NCBI GenBank assembly: GCA_027382625.1
Contig: JAJKFJ010021011.1
Location: 124,001 to 188,000 of the forward strand
From: Tetmemena sp. SeJ-2015
Lineage: Eukaryota; Ciliophora; Spirotrichea; Sporadotrichida; Oxytrichidae
Direction of reading: 5' to 3'
Length of the DNA stretch: 64,000 nt
Shown: positions 1 to 12,185 of the stretch, in pieces
Numbering within the stretch: the stretch's first letter is position 1
How the letters are laid out: each line of letters begins with the position of its first letter
The notes under the pieces: model-generated
The model's input: the letters and a program-made list of their open reading frames with translations, nothing else
Database searches by the model: none
Told to the model about the DNA's origin: nothing
Program-made: the position numbers and the translations under genes

Positions 1-1130
1 TGAAACCAGAAAAGTCAAATGCCCGCATTTGGGGTAGCCACAGCAAAAGGGAAAAATAAACATGTAGAGGCCCAAACCCCCAGTCAAAAGTACTTGTAAA
101 TTTAAAAAAAAAAATTTGCCCCAAATCAATGCGATACTACAATAAATTTAAAATTTTTTTTAATTTATGAGATGTGGAGCCCCTTTTTTGGTATTATTTA
201 TCAAAATAAAAATATTATAATGCCTATAAATTTAGATTATATAGTGATTTTAAAAAAACCCTATTTACCAAAATCAAAAAATTTGAGAAAAAGTTTTTTT
301 TTAAAATTTTTTAAAAAAATCCCATCAAAATGAAGTAGCATGAGCTCTCTTTTAACAAAGTCGGAAGCTATAGAGAGCTGCTTCTAATTGATATTAATAA
401 ATCATTCGTTCTATATTTTTATCAAAAATAAATTACTCGTCTTATTTATCTTAAATATCCCTGAGTATGTTTAAAATTAATATTTAATCTACTTGATAAG
501 CTTATCAAAAAAATATTCTACTTTATCTTTTATTTATTTTAAAAATATTTTTATATTAAATTGCAAAAATTATTTTTGGTTTAAAACTTTAAAATTTTAA
601 TTAAAAATAGCTTTAAATTCTATTTAACATTTTAAAATTGAAATTTGATTTTTGATAGAATTTAAATAAAAAATATTATAAAAGCATTATATCCCCAAAA
701 TCAGATTATTTTTAATGAATTATATATAAAAAAAATTAACTTTAATTTTACTAAGGGAAACAAAATTTTTTTTCTATTTTATAATAAAAATAAAATTCTT
801 CTTTTAGATAAATTTAAGTGATATAAACCTAACTTCGCTAGTTGATCCTCTTCGTTCTAATGTGATAGATCACTCCAAATATACATAGAATATTTCTAGC
901 ACTCTCTAGTTATCTAATGCTTAATTCATTCACTTCAAGTTCCTATACTATCTCTTCATAACCTAATTCCTATCTCATCATCTCACTATTCTAGAGATTC
1001 ATATAAACTATTTATGAATCAACTAAATTGAACTTTAGGAGACATTAAAATTTTCTTAATATAAAGTATAGTTGTCTTTAAAATCTTTAGCTATCTCTAA
1101 CTAGGTCAGAGGGTAGATCACGACAGAATT
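1..1130. other. AT-rich stretch without a supported gene
   Basis: Very AT-rich DNA with long A and T runs. I see no reading that stays open under the TAR=Gln code with protein-like composition, and no RNA gene. It could be intergenic or germline-limited DNA. Confidence 0.5.
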
Positions 1131-2690
1131 AAAGCTCAATAAGGCTTGTAAGTTCTGTCTGCTCTGTTACTCGGACCTTGTTTTTGCTCGCTCTTAATTT
1201 GCCCGAATTCACTCTTGATTTAAGAAGAAACCGAATTCTACTGCTTTTCTTGCGAGCTTCTACTTGCTGGTCTGTCTTTTCCGAACTCAAAATTTTCAAA
1301 GTATATCATTCTAAAAGGCTTGATTTGAAATTTTCTCCACTGCCTAGAACATATCTTCTAGGCTGATCCTGTGACTCTGATTAGTCAAGAATATTCGAGA
1401 CCTCTGCTTTGTCTTATAAATTCTAAGCCTTCTTGCTTTGCTGATATTACTAAGAAGACTCAATATTTTGGGAGGGAGGTCTCTTCTATTTATGTTGGTG
1501 ATTATGATGACTTTGGTTGCTTTGGAAATTCTGGGGATATGGATATTACTACTGCTACTACTACTATGACATCATATTTTGACCATGGTGGTGGGTTGGG
1601 GCGCCAAAGGGATTGTACTTGCTCACGTATGTCTGCGACTGATTAGACTGTTGAACTTGCTAGTTCGCAAACTTTTCTCATCATACAAACTATGAAAGAT
1701 AAGAATGCAAGTGCAAAAATATTCTCTGGATTGATCGGTTGAGAATTATCTTTTCTCTACTCTTTAATTTATTGAGATGTTCAATTCTAGATCGCTCTTG
1801 AGATTGAAACTCAAATCATCCTAAGGCTATTGTGAGAGAAATTGATGCTCAAAATATCTATATTGAAAAAAATAAGTATAATAAGGAGTCTTCAGAGATG
1901 CAGAACTGTTTTAAGATTTTTCAATGGCAACATTTTCTGTTGAAACTCCCGACTTATTAATAGCATCGCTACTAAGTGCAAAATTCAACTCAACTGGTAA
2001 CCCTAATTGCTCCTTGTTATGAGGAGGATACTCCATGCGAGAATTTTAAGTAGGATTCAAATTCTCAGCTTAAAATTGTTGATTTACAGAATACTTTTGC
2101 TCTTCAAATTAGTTCGATTATCTAAGTTAAAATACATATAAATCCTTTTGATTTATCTTTGCTGTTGATTCATTTCGCTGGCTTCATTATCACATTTATA
2201 ATAAATGTATTGAGATGATCCTTTTTTCTCAATTATCCTCTTATTGTTGATTGTCTTGTATTTAATTCTTAGAGTAGAATTGGTTTACATTTTAGTTCTT
2301 GCTGCTCATTTGATTATGATTCTCCAGATTGAAATTGGCCAGGAATTATTGATTAGTCAAAGACTATCCCTGTCTTTGTTGACTATCCTCTGCTGCTTGA
2401 TTTTTATTATTCTGCGTATCCTAGTTAGTTGGAGGGCGGCTATTTGGACTCCAATCTGCTTTTACCACTATTTTCTCACTTTTCACATCTTGCTTGTCTT
2501 TGTTTTCACTCTGCTGCATCTTACATAATGCTAAAACCATTTAAGACTTAAAGACCTTTAGTATATCTTCCTTATTTCTTGGTTGAAGTTTGTGATGGTA
2601 TCTCAACAATATAAAATTAATAGTGTATGCGTATCTCCCTTGAGTTTGTTTTGAGTTTCATTTAACTAGTCTAAAAAAAAGCCCCTTTTC
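1131..2690 (+). pseudogene. Broken coding-like fragments, unknown product
   Basis: With TAA/TAG as Gln, plus-strand stretches stay open for 50-130 codons (about 1371-1738, 1813-2217, 2222-2337, 2339-2690). They have protein-like composition, including a Gly/Asp/Thr-rich patch near 1480-1590 and a Cys/aromatic-rich patch near 2290-2530. The stretches are separated by TGA codons or frame changes, and I found no pointer pairs that join them in frame. It may be a decayed gene, a germline-limited element, or a gene with IESs and sequencing errors I could not resolve. No family is recognised. Confidence 0.35.
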
Positions 2691-3300
2691 CAAAAAAGAA
2701 AGAAAATTTAAATTTTTAACGATTTAAATGGGGACCCCTATCCTTCCCGTTTTTAAAGTATCAAAGAAAATGTTTTTTTCTTTAAAAAATTAGAAAGAGA
2801 GAGGAGTCACTTACTTGATTGATTTATGAAACCCATCGAGAAACTCATACTGTTGTTCATTTACTCTTAAAGTTAATTATAAAGAGGGGAAAAAGCTCTA
2901 GCCTTCGTAATCATGAGAATTGGAAAGTTATTACACAGTTATTGTAATTTGTACCATTATGGATATACTAAATTAACATAGAAGACAGGGAATTGATGAG
3001 CTAAAAATCAGGAAGGCGATTTACTGTAGCTGTCGGGCTCCTAACTTATTTAATGACTGAGTAAAAGAAATCTCAAATAAAAATTAATTAAAAATGAAAT
3101 CTTAAAATCTTGTTATTGCAAGAATGCAGCTTTTATTCAAGTCTAAATCTCTAATGTCTGTAAAACATATAGTTATAATTTTCATAGAGATTTCTATCAC
3201 TTTAAAAAGTGGTCAAAATTTATTTTAAAAAAAATTGATTTTTTAAAATTTTAAAAAAACCCCTTTTTATTATATTTTTTTTGTTTTGTTTAAAAAATTA
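2691..3300. other. Non-coding, AT-rich stretch
   Basis: No supported reading on either strand. The 3' end of the minus-strand Asn/Gln-rich gene probably lies at or near the upper border, since no TGA closes that frame before the A/T runs at 3210-3310. Confidence 0.4.
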
Positions 3301-3304
3301 AAAA

Positions 3305-6300
3305 TTTTAAAAAAAAGTTACTACTATTGTAGCTTAAAAGAATCTGAATAAGGGAACCCACTCTTGAACTGTGTTGTTGTTGAAGAGCCTGCTGCCTAGT
3401 ATTGCTGGTAAGAAGGAAAGCCAGGTAGCTGTCCCAAATATGCTGGTTGATAATATTAGGAGCCTGCAGTATTAGATGCTTATAAATTGCCTTACGCATG
3501 CTCTGGATTAATTTTACTATAAAATACAATTAAGTATAAAGTAGATTGAATGATGCAATTCCATCATTCTTATTGACATTATCATCCTCTTGCTCTTAGT
3601 TTAATTCATTAGGGAGAGCATTAATACTTGTTTTTCCAATTGGTGAAGGTGCGTTTGGAATATTGATCATCTGCTCTTACTTTTCTAAATTCTGGAACTG
3701 TCTTTGGAAGTTCATAGCATTCTATCTTTGCGATTTGTCAGTGTTTAAATTCTTATTATCAATTTGACTCTGTATAATATTTTACTCCTGATTAGTCATT
3801 TGGTTAGAGCCTTGGCTGTTGGGTCCAAGTATATTTGGAGGGTATTAATTGTGCTGGTCTGGAAAAGGATAACCTTGAGCAAATTAATTCTGCGTGAATT
3901 AGTTTTGAGGAAGAATTTGATTTTGTAAACCAAGGTTTTGATAACCCTAGATGCTATTGAAGGGCCCTTCTATTTTCTCTTAATCGAATTATTACTGTTA
4001 AGGTAGGATTTGAGGACTTTAAGTAAATTAGAACTGTTGCCCTCCCATATAGCGATTCTAATCAAATTAGCCTTGATACTATTTCATTATCTAGATACAC
4101 GTTTAGAAAAAAGTTAAATTGCATTTGTAATTTTAGAATCTAAAAGCTAACAGCAATTTCCCAGAAGATTAAAAAGAAATTCATTGCTTTTCAAAGGTGT
4201 CAGAAGCTTATTATATTTTGAGTCGCCTATTATATGTCACACTATTCCGCTTTTATTTTCTCTATTGGATTATTGAATAAGATAATTTAATTGCATTTTG
4301 TAATTTATTTGACCTTCTTTATTTGTTAATTTTTTGTTGATAGTTGTCAGATTGCATGTTTTGTGCACTCAGAGGTGGAGTGGTTGATGGATTTTAACTC
4401 ATTACGTCGAAGCCCTGCAATTAATTGCTTGCATTTTAAATGAGATTTTGAAACTGACTCCTCTGCGCTGGATCTTAGGGCAACTAACGCTGATTATTGG
4501 CGTACATGGGACTAGCCCCCAGACTTATAAGATTACTTTTAGACTGACCGCCTTCTTACTTTTAAATTGGTACCTGACTTGCAGAATCGTTGCTGTAAAT
4601 CATAATAGGATTATCTTGCTGCCCTATATTTGCATTATTTATTAAAGTGATTTTAACTTAAAATTTTTATTCTATCATTCAAATTCAATGAATAATAAGT
4701 ATGATAAAAATAATTTAAGATTCATTTTTCATTCATAGAGATATTTAATAAAGTCTTTTTCTCATATAGACTTTTCTAGCAAAGTAATTTTAAAGAATTT
4801 CTATATTTTATGAGACAAAATGGTTCGTCAAGTTTAAAGATTATAATCTTTTTTTATTTTGATTAAAAATTGTCAATTAAAAGTCTAATTTTATATAATT
4901 TTTATATAGAAAAATTGCGAATTTTTGCCAAATAAGTTTGATATCCTTAATTATTAATTTTTTGCATTGTTAGAATTCTATCTCTGATGGTTTCCATGCT
5001 GCGGCTTGAATGGCTGACTTTAAGAGCTCATACCCTCCGTAATCTTCTTAGGATTTTAGATGGGCGATAAGTTAAGCATGCTGTTTGTTTCACTATTTTA
5101 ACTGAATTGCTAAAACACATTGTTGTTATTGGCGCTCGCCTGTCTTTGCGTGCTTTAAGATACCATAGGTGAGACAGGTGTGGGAGTTTGGTTTCCCATT
5201 CTGCCGCCATAGCTCTGGCTTTGACTTTAATTATTTGACCCAGTAGAAGCTCCACCAGTAAAATTCTACTATCCTTAAAAGTTGTTTGATTGCTACTACT
5301 GATATGGATTGAAATTGTTATTCTGCTAGAAGTTAAACCTATAAAAAAGACTAAACCTTAAAAAGATCTATGTATCTCAGTTAAAAACATATTGTTTAGT
5401 AGCTCCACTTGTCTGTGAGTTTTAGAAATTATTAGCAGCAGGGAATTAATTGGTTTAGTTCTGTGGCCAATTTTAATTAAACTGCTGTTGATTAGGGGCT
5501 GTATTCTGATTGAAGTTTGGATTGAAAGGCTGCTACTGCTAGTAGGGATTTTAACCCTATGGTGTATTATTAAACTGATTGAACTGCTGCTATTACTGCT
5601 GAGCAAACTAATTCTGCTGCATGAATTATCCGTTCTATTGTGGACCTTGACTCCCCTAAAATTGATTATTAGCACCTCCAGGAGTAAAGTTAGAGCCTTG
5701 GTTATTTTTAAATATCATAAAGTTTAATATAAATGTGGCATGAATTATTTTGGCCAGTGTTTAGGGCAGCCATAAAGTTGGCTCCTCCATTGAGAATAAG
5801 ATAAAATTATTCTCATTTTTTAAAAAATAAGCTGTGTTCCAATCTAACTAACCAGCATATTGATGTCTGTATTAGGTCCGCTCAGTAGCTGAGGGTTTTG
5901 CATTAGAGTGTTTCTTATGATGTTAGAAAGGTTTTGCATGGCCTCTGGGCTCGTCATCCCTGCTTAAGCTAACCCTGCGATCCCTAGATTATTCAAACTC
6001 GTGCCTTGGTAACTTTAGAACCATCTTAAATATAACTGCTTAATGAAGATAAGTTTAGAAGTTGCTGGATTAGTTTTAGCTTTGTTGTTGGCCAAAGTTT
6101 TAATTGAAACCTTGAGCAAAATTAGGCTATCCATATCGCAAAGAGAGCAATAAATTTAAATAAATTCAAATAAATTCAATTTAACTTTCATATGATTAAG
6201 AAATCTTAATTATTCTTGTTTAATATAGTGTATAGAGGTTATTTTAAACTCATTTATTACTAAGATTGTTAAATTGTTTTTGAAATGGTGGTATGATAAT

Positions 6301-6418
6301 AGAATTAGGGTTATTTAATTTATCTTTAATCCTTTAGGAAAAGATAAAATTGGTTTAAACGATACTATGATTAAGGATAGGAAGACGAATTTCCAAAATT
6401 GTTAAATCCAATTGGCAT
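3305..6418 (-). CDS. Asn/Gln-rich prion-like protein, interrupted by eight IESs
   Basis: I do not recognise a family. The start is ATG at 6418; the protein opens MPIGFNNF and is then dominated by Gln, Asn, Ser and Pro. One more ordered patch (around 5870-5990) reads like a short helix with repeated Leu/Asn. The reading is carried across eight IESs; each removal restores the same frame, which is the main evidence that this is one gene of about 600 residues. Many Gln codons are TAA or TAG. The C-terminus runs into Gln codons near 3315 without a TGA, so a last small MDS is missing or was not found. By composition it could be an RNA-granule or nucleoporin-like protein; that is inference. The neighbour at 6560-9278 is of similar composition and on the same strand. 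Confidence 0.75.
3475..3556 (-). other. IES, pointer GCATC
   Basis: The 72-bp segment 3480-3551 lies between two copies of GCATC (gene sense). Removal joins ...NDGIA to SNTAGSQ in frame in the Asn/Gln-rich gene. Confidence 0.8.
4073..4342 (-). other. IES, pointer TATCAA, with an internal repeat
   Basis: The 258-bp segment 4079-4336 lies between TATCAA copies. Removal joins SDNY to QGQFDQN in frame. Inside it a second 10-bp direct repeat (4117-4126 and 4289-4298) could mark a nested element. Confidence 0.82.
4629..4968 (-). other. IES, pointer AATGCAAA
   Basis: The 324-bp AT-rich segment 4637-4960 lies between 8-bp copies. Removal joins QNSNNA to NIGQQDN in frame. It is the longest IES resolved in this gene. 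Confidence 0.85.
5331..5385 (-). other. IES, pointer TTTAACT
   Basis: The 41-bp segment 5338-5378 contains the TGA that would otherwise stop the frame. Removal joins KQYVFN to FQQNNNF in frame. Confidence 0.88.
5702..5751 (-). other. IES, pointer AAAATAA
   Basis: The 36-bp segment 5709-5744; removal joins AALNTGQN to NQGSNFTPG in frame. Confidence 0.87.
5795..5831 (-). other. IES, pointer CTTATT
   Basis: The 25-bp segment 5801-5825; removal joins SQIGTQLI to LNGGANFM in frame. It is among the shortest resolved here. Confidence 0.86.
6014..6060 (-). other. IES, pointer TTCTAAA
   Basis: The 33-bp segment 6021-6053; removal joins NQSSNFQ to SYQGTSLNN in frame. Confidence 0.86.
6117..6400 (-). 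other. IES, pointer AATTTTG
   Basis: The 270-bp segment 6124-6393 separates the short first MDS (start codon at 6418) from the next. Removal gives MPIGFNNFAQGFNQ. Another junction using a shorter repeat nearby cannot be excluded. Confidence 0.7.
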
Positions 6419-6559
6419 CCCGTTATTACAATAACAAACAATTTATAATTTTAACTCGCATTTAAATTGCACTCTTCCTTAAATATCTCGAATTAAAATG
6501 TCCAAATTTGTGGCAAAAATTACTTTATAAAGCAAACCTTATTTTAATTCCAAAAATTA

Positions 6560-9278
6560 AGTGTATGATCCATTTCAACTTCAAATAAGTTTGAGCATTA
6601 TTACCTTAATTAAAGCCTGTATTGTCCTAAAATGGAAGATATGGCTATTATCCAGGTGTTTGCTGCTACTAAATCATTTTAGAATGACTTGAGTCAGAAT
6701 GCCCATTAGAACTTGTATTATGAGATCAAATTAGAAGCAAACTAAAAATTCCAAATAATTTATGAGAGTGGTGGTCGTTCTAGGCCCCACCACTTACATT
6801 GTTTAGCTTCAAACCTTGCATCCCAGTGCTGACAGTGTCAATATCCGGTGTCTCCTTCTTCAGTAGACTAGCTGGCACTGCTCTCTTGCAGTCGACCCAC
6901 TTGCCTTAGATTAAGCTTAAATTTTTGTCAACTCTTTACTAAGATGTAATGTGAGTCCTTCATCCCCATCACAAAATCAACTTGCTGAATTGTGCAATAG
7001 GTTACGAATCCAAAGCCTCTCGGCTTTCCAGTTCTCTTATCTTTCAATATAGCGCAGTCTTCTATGTCTCCATACTGCAGGAAATAGGCCTTAAACTCTT
7101 CATCCTGGAGATTATGAGGCAACCCTCCAACAAAGATCTTTCTAAAATAAGTGTCGGGCTAAACCTTTAAAAATCATCTCACACTATGCTATCCTCAGAT
7201 TAGAGAGTTTAGATCTAGCCTCTCATATGAGGCTATGGAGACTGAAATCCCTCCTCTTAAATGAAAGCCTGAACATCTCCATTCCTAGAAGCTCTCATAT
7301 TGGAATGTCTTTGCTAAATTCTGTTGTTGTTCTAAAAAATTTGCTATGCGTCATCCACTTGAGACTAGTTAGAGCTCCTTTTGTGTACAGGCATATCATC
7401 TCTACTTTCCTGAATTAGAAAGTTCTATTTTCTTAGCTCCTAGCTGTCATTCTGATTGATTAGTGATTCCATTTAGATTGCTGGCTTGGAGGAATTTAGC
7501 TTCACCTCCTCAGAGACTTAAGAGTTGAGCCTACTTATGGAGGAGGAAAGTTATGATGCATCCCTCAGATCAATATTCTACAGCTCCTAGTCCTAGGAAT
7601 TTCTCAGAATGTCATCTACTATCGATTTGGAAGAGGAGTAGGCGCTGACTCTCGACTCAGATTAATAATTCGGATTACTTAAAACTTTAATTCAAAGATA
7701 TATAGATTGATGTTTTGACTCCTCCAAGTTAGCGCTTGTCTTAGTTAGAGTGACATCAGAATCTCCTCCAACCGTAGCGTAGTTTGTAGTTTTAGATTCC
7801 TTGAATTGCTCCTGCAGGCGATTAAGATTCATTTCTTGTTCCTTAATTAGAATGTTCTACTTTTGAATCATCTTTTGCTGCTCTTAGGTCTACTATTTCA
7901 GCTTCAGCTGCTACAATTAAAACTCATCATAAAAAAAAGATAATTTAAGTCCAATTTCTAGGCTTCTTTTTCTTTGCTCTGCTGGATTTGAAGCTGCTGC
8001 TACTTTACCTGCTACTTAGTTTGCTTTTTGGAATTTTAGTTATTACCAGATTAATATCTAAAAAATCATTCTTAATTTCACTATACAGAGTAATAGTGAA
8101 ATTATTTAGGTTGGTTGCAGATTCTCCATTTTTAATTTGCTGCTGATTAGTATTAACTTGCTATTGTCCGCTAGATTGATATTAATTCGGCTATCTCTCT
8201 TAGTAATTTGCTTAGTTTTGCGACTACTTCGGCTAATAGGAGTAGCCACTATTCCCACCATTATTGGCTGCTCCTTAGTTGTAGTTCTAAGTATAATGTT
8301 GCTGGTCTTGGGAGCGAGACTAATTTGTCTGGTAGGATTAATTTCCTCCGCCATATTGATTGTAATTGCTGGAGGGGTAATAATTACCGCCTCCATAGTT
8401 GCTTTGGCTGTTATTCCCACCACCACCTCCATAGTTGCTATAGTTATTTCCTCCCTAAGAGTCCTGGTAAATTTAAAGAGAAATGATAAAATCTGAGTAT
8501 CATTTTATGAATTAAAGTTTTCCTTTTCATCTTTCAATTTAAATAGTTTATCTGCTTTAGTTTTAGCTTTGAGAATTGCTGTAGATAAAAAATTTAACCC
8601 TAAAAATGATGAGTAGCCATGGTGGGAGCCTGAATTTCCCGAACTGGCTTGATACTAGTTTTACTATTGGTTTGAGTTTAAATTATTATTCCTCATCTAT
8701 AAATAATTTTTGCTTAAATTTCCAAATAATTGCAAACTTAGAAAAAAAATAGAATTAATAATGCTAATCATACTCTACCATAAAACTAAGATTAATTAAG
8801 AATTTGAAAAAGAAGTTTCCCTTTTATACTAGTGTAATCATCAGTAGAAGAGAAGGGGAATTTAAATTTTCTTAAAATGAAATAACTTGCAATATTGCTT
8901 TGTTAGCCATAATATGAGGACTGTTAGCCGCTGCCCTGGTAATTTCTGTCCCCTCCTCCCTCCACCACCGTTATTCCTATAGTAAGAAGCGCCTTGACTC
9001 CCGCTTTCTGCCCCATAGTTGTTATAGTTGGCTCCTCGGTGTTGCTGATACTGGCTACTTCCGCCTTGACCAGGGGTAGGGCTCTGGTAAGAATTTTAGT
9101 ATGATGAACTATTATTTCCACCTCCGGTGTATTAAGACTGCTGAGAGCTATTACAAATCAACTAATACAATTATCAATGTGGGTGTTTTCCCCTTGTTTA
9201 TTACGATATTATACCTAGGATTCATGCAATTTAATGATTACATTGTTTAGATTCGACTTAATTTAAACTCACCTGCAT
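6560..9278 (-). CDS. RNA-binding protein: low-complexity N-terminus, coiled coil, C-terminal RRM
   Basis: A single RRM (about 6850-7180) shows RNP2 KIFVGGL and RNP1 RGFGFVTY, so the product very probably binds RNA. The N-terminal part (9160-8110) is Gly/Asn/Tyr/Ser/Gln-rich, like the disordered arms of hnRNP or Musashi-type proteins. A Gln/Lys/Glu-rich coiled coil follows (8040-7750), then a Ser/Asn/Gln linker, the RRM, and a short tail ending near 6560. The start is ATG at 9278, followed after two codons by a GT-AG intron (9162-9272). A one-base frame break sits in the G-run near 8950, probably a sequence error. Seven IESs interrupt the gene. The exact stop was not fixed because no TGA follows in frame before the upstream region of the next gene. 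Confidence 0.8.
6718..6767 (-). other. IES, pointer TCTCATAA
   Basis: The 34-bp segment 6726-6759; removal joins NDHHSH to NTSSNGHS in frame downstream of the RRM. Confidence 0.85.
6908..6945 (-). other. IES, pointer ATCT
   Basis: The 30-bp segment 6912-6941 cuts the RRM. Removal joins DSHYI to QGKWVDCKRA, restoring the conserved last strand of the domain. Confidence 0.88.
7659..7708 (-). other. IES, pointer AATCT
   Basis: The 40-bp segment 7664-7703 carries an in-frame TGA; removal joins EESKHQS to ESRVSAYS in frame. Confidence 0.83.
7914..7956 (-). other. IES, pointer AATTG
   Basis: The 33-bp segment 7919-7951; removal joins KEAQKL to QQLKLKQQ, giving an unbroken coiled coil. Confidence 0.83.
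8040..8106 (-). other. IES, pointer AATAA
   Basis: The 57-bp segment 8045-8101; removal joins ATNLN to NQNSKKQT in frame. Confidence 0.78.
8467..8615 (-). other. Probable IES, pointer TAC
   Basis: The 143-bp segment 8470-8612. A 3-bp TAC repeat gives the in-frame join SHHGY to QDSQGGNN. The pointer is short, and an out-of-frame 6-bp repeat lies nearby, so the border is uncertain. Confidence 0.5.
8710..8900 (-). other. IES, pointer AAGCAA
   Basis: The 179-bp segment 8716-8894; removal joins SYYGQQS to KNYLQMRNNN in frame. Confidence 0.75.
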
Positions 9279-9420
9279 ATTTCCCTAAAAACTATTTACT
9301 TCTAATTCGACTAAGATATTTAATTTGCTCCATACTTCTAGACGCTTTGTTAAACTAAAGTTTATCTTAATTAATTAAGCTTATAAGGTGTGTGATGTGA
9401 GTGTGTGAATGCAGCTTTCA

Positions 9421-11949
<2,529 letters not shown>

Positions 11950-12185
11950 TATAATTAAATCTCTTTATATTACTACTTGCCTTATTTAATACTCTTTAAA
12001 TCCCTTATTAAATGAACAAGAATCAAAACATTTCTTAAAATGTGATATTGAAGAATAGCAAAATTAATAATCCATAATAACCTGAATAAAGACCCTTTAC
12101 TTAATGTTGTTAACTTAGTAGACATGCTCATTGCCAATTTTTGTATAAAATTGACTGTGAGTTATAATCCATGAATAAATAACTT

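Noticed and set aside
1178..2700. UGA as selenocysteine, Trp or Cys in the 5' fragments
   Set aside because: Conserved genes in the window use TGA only as stop, and no selenocysteine element was seen.
8137..8496. Plus-strand hydrophobic open frame
   Set aside because: It is antisense to the Gly/Asn/Gln-rich MDS of the RRM gene, which continues in frame across verified IESs.
8686..8978. 8-bp repeat AGGAATAA (gene sense) at 8686-8693 and 8971-8978, first taken as a pointer implying a scrambled order
   Set aside because: Using it would discard a Gly-rich coding stretch; the linear model with pointer AAGCAA keeps all coding sequence in frame.
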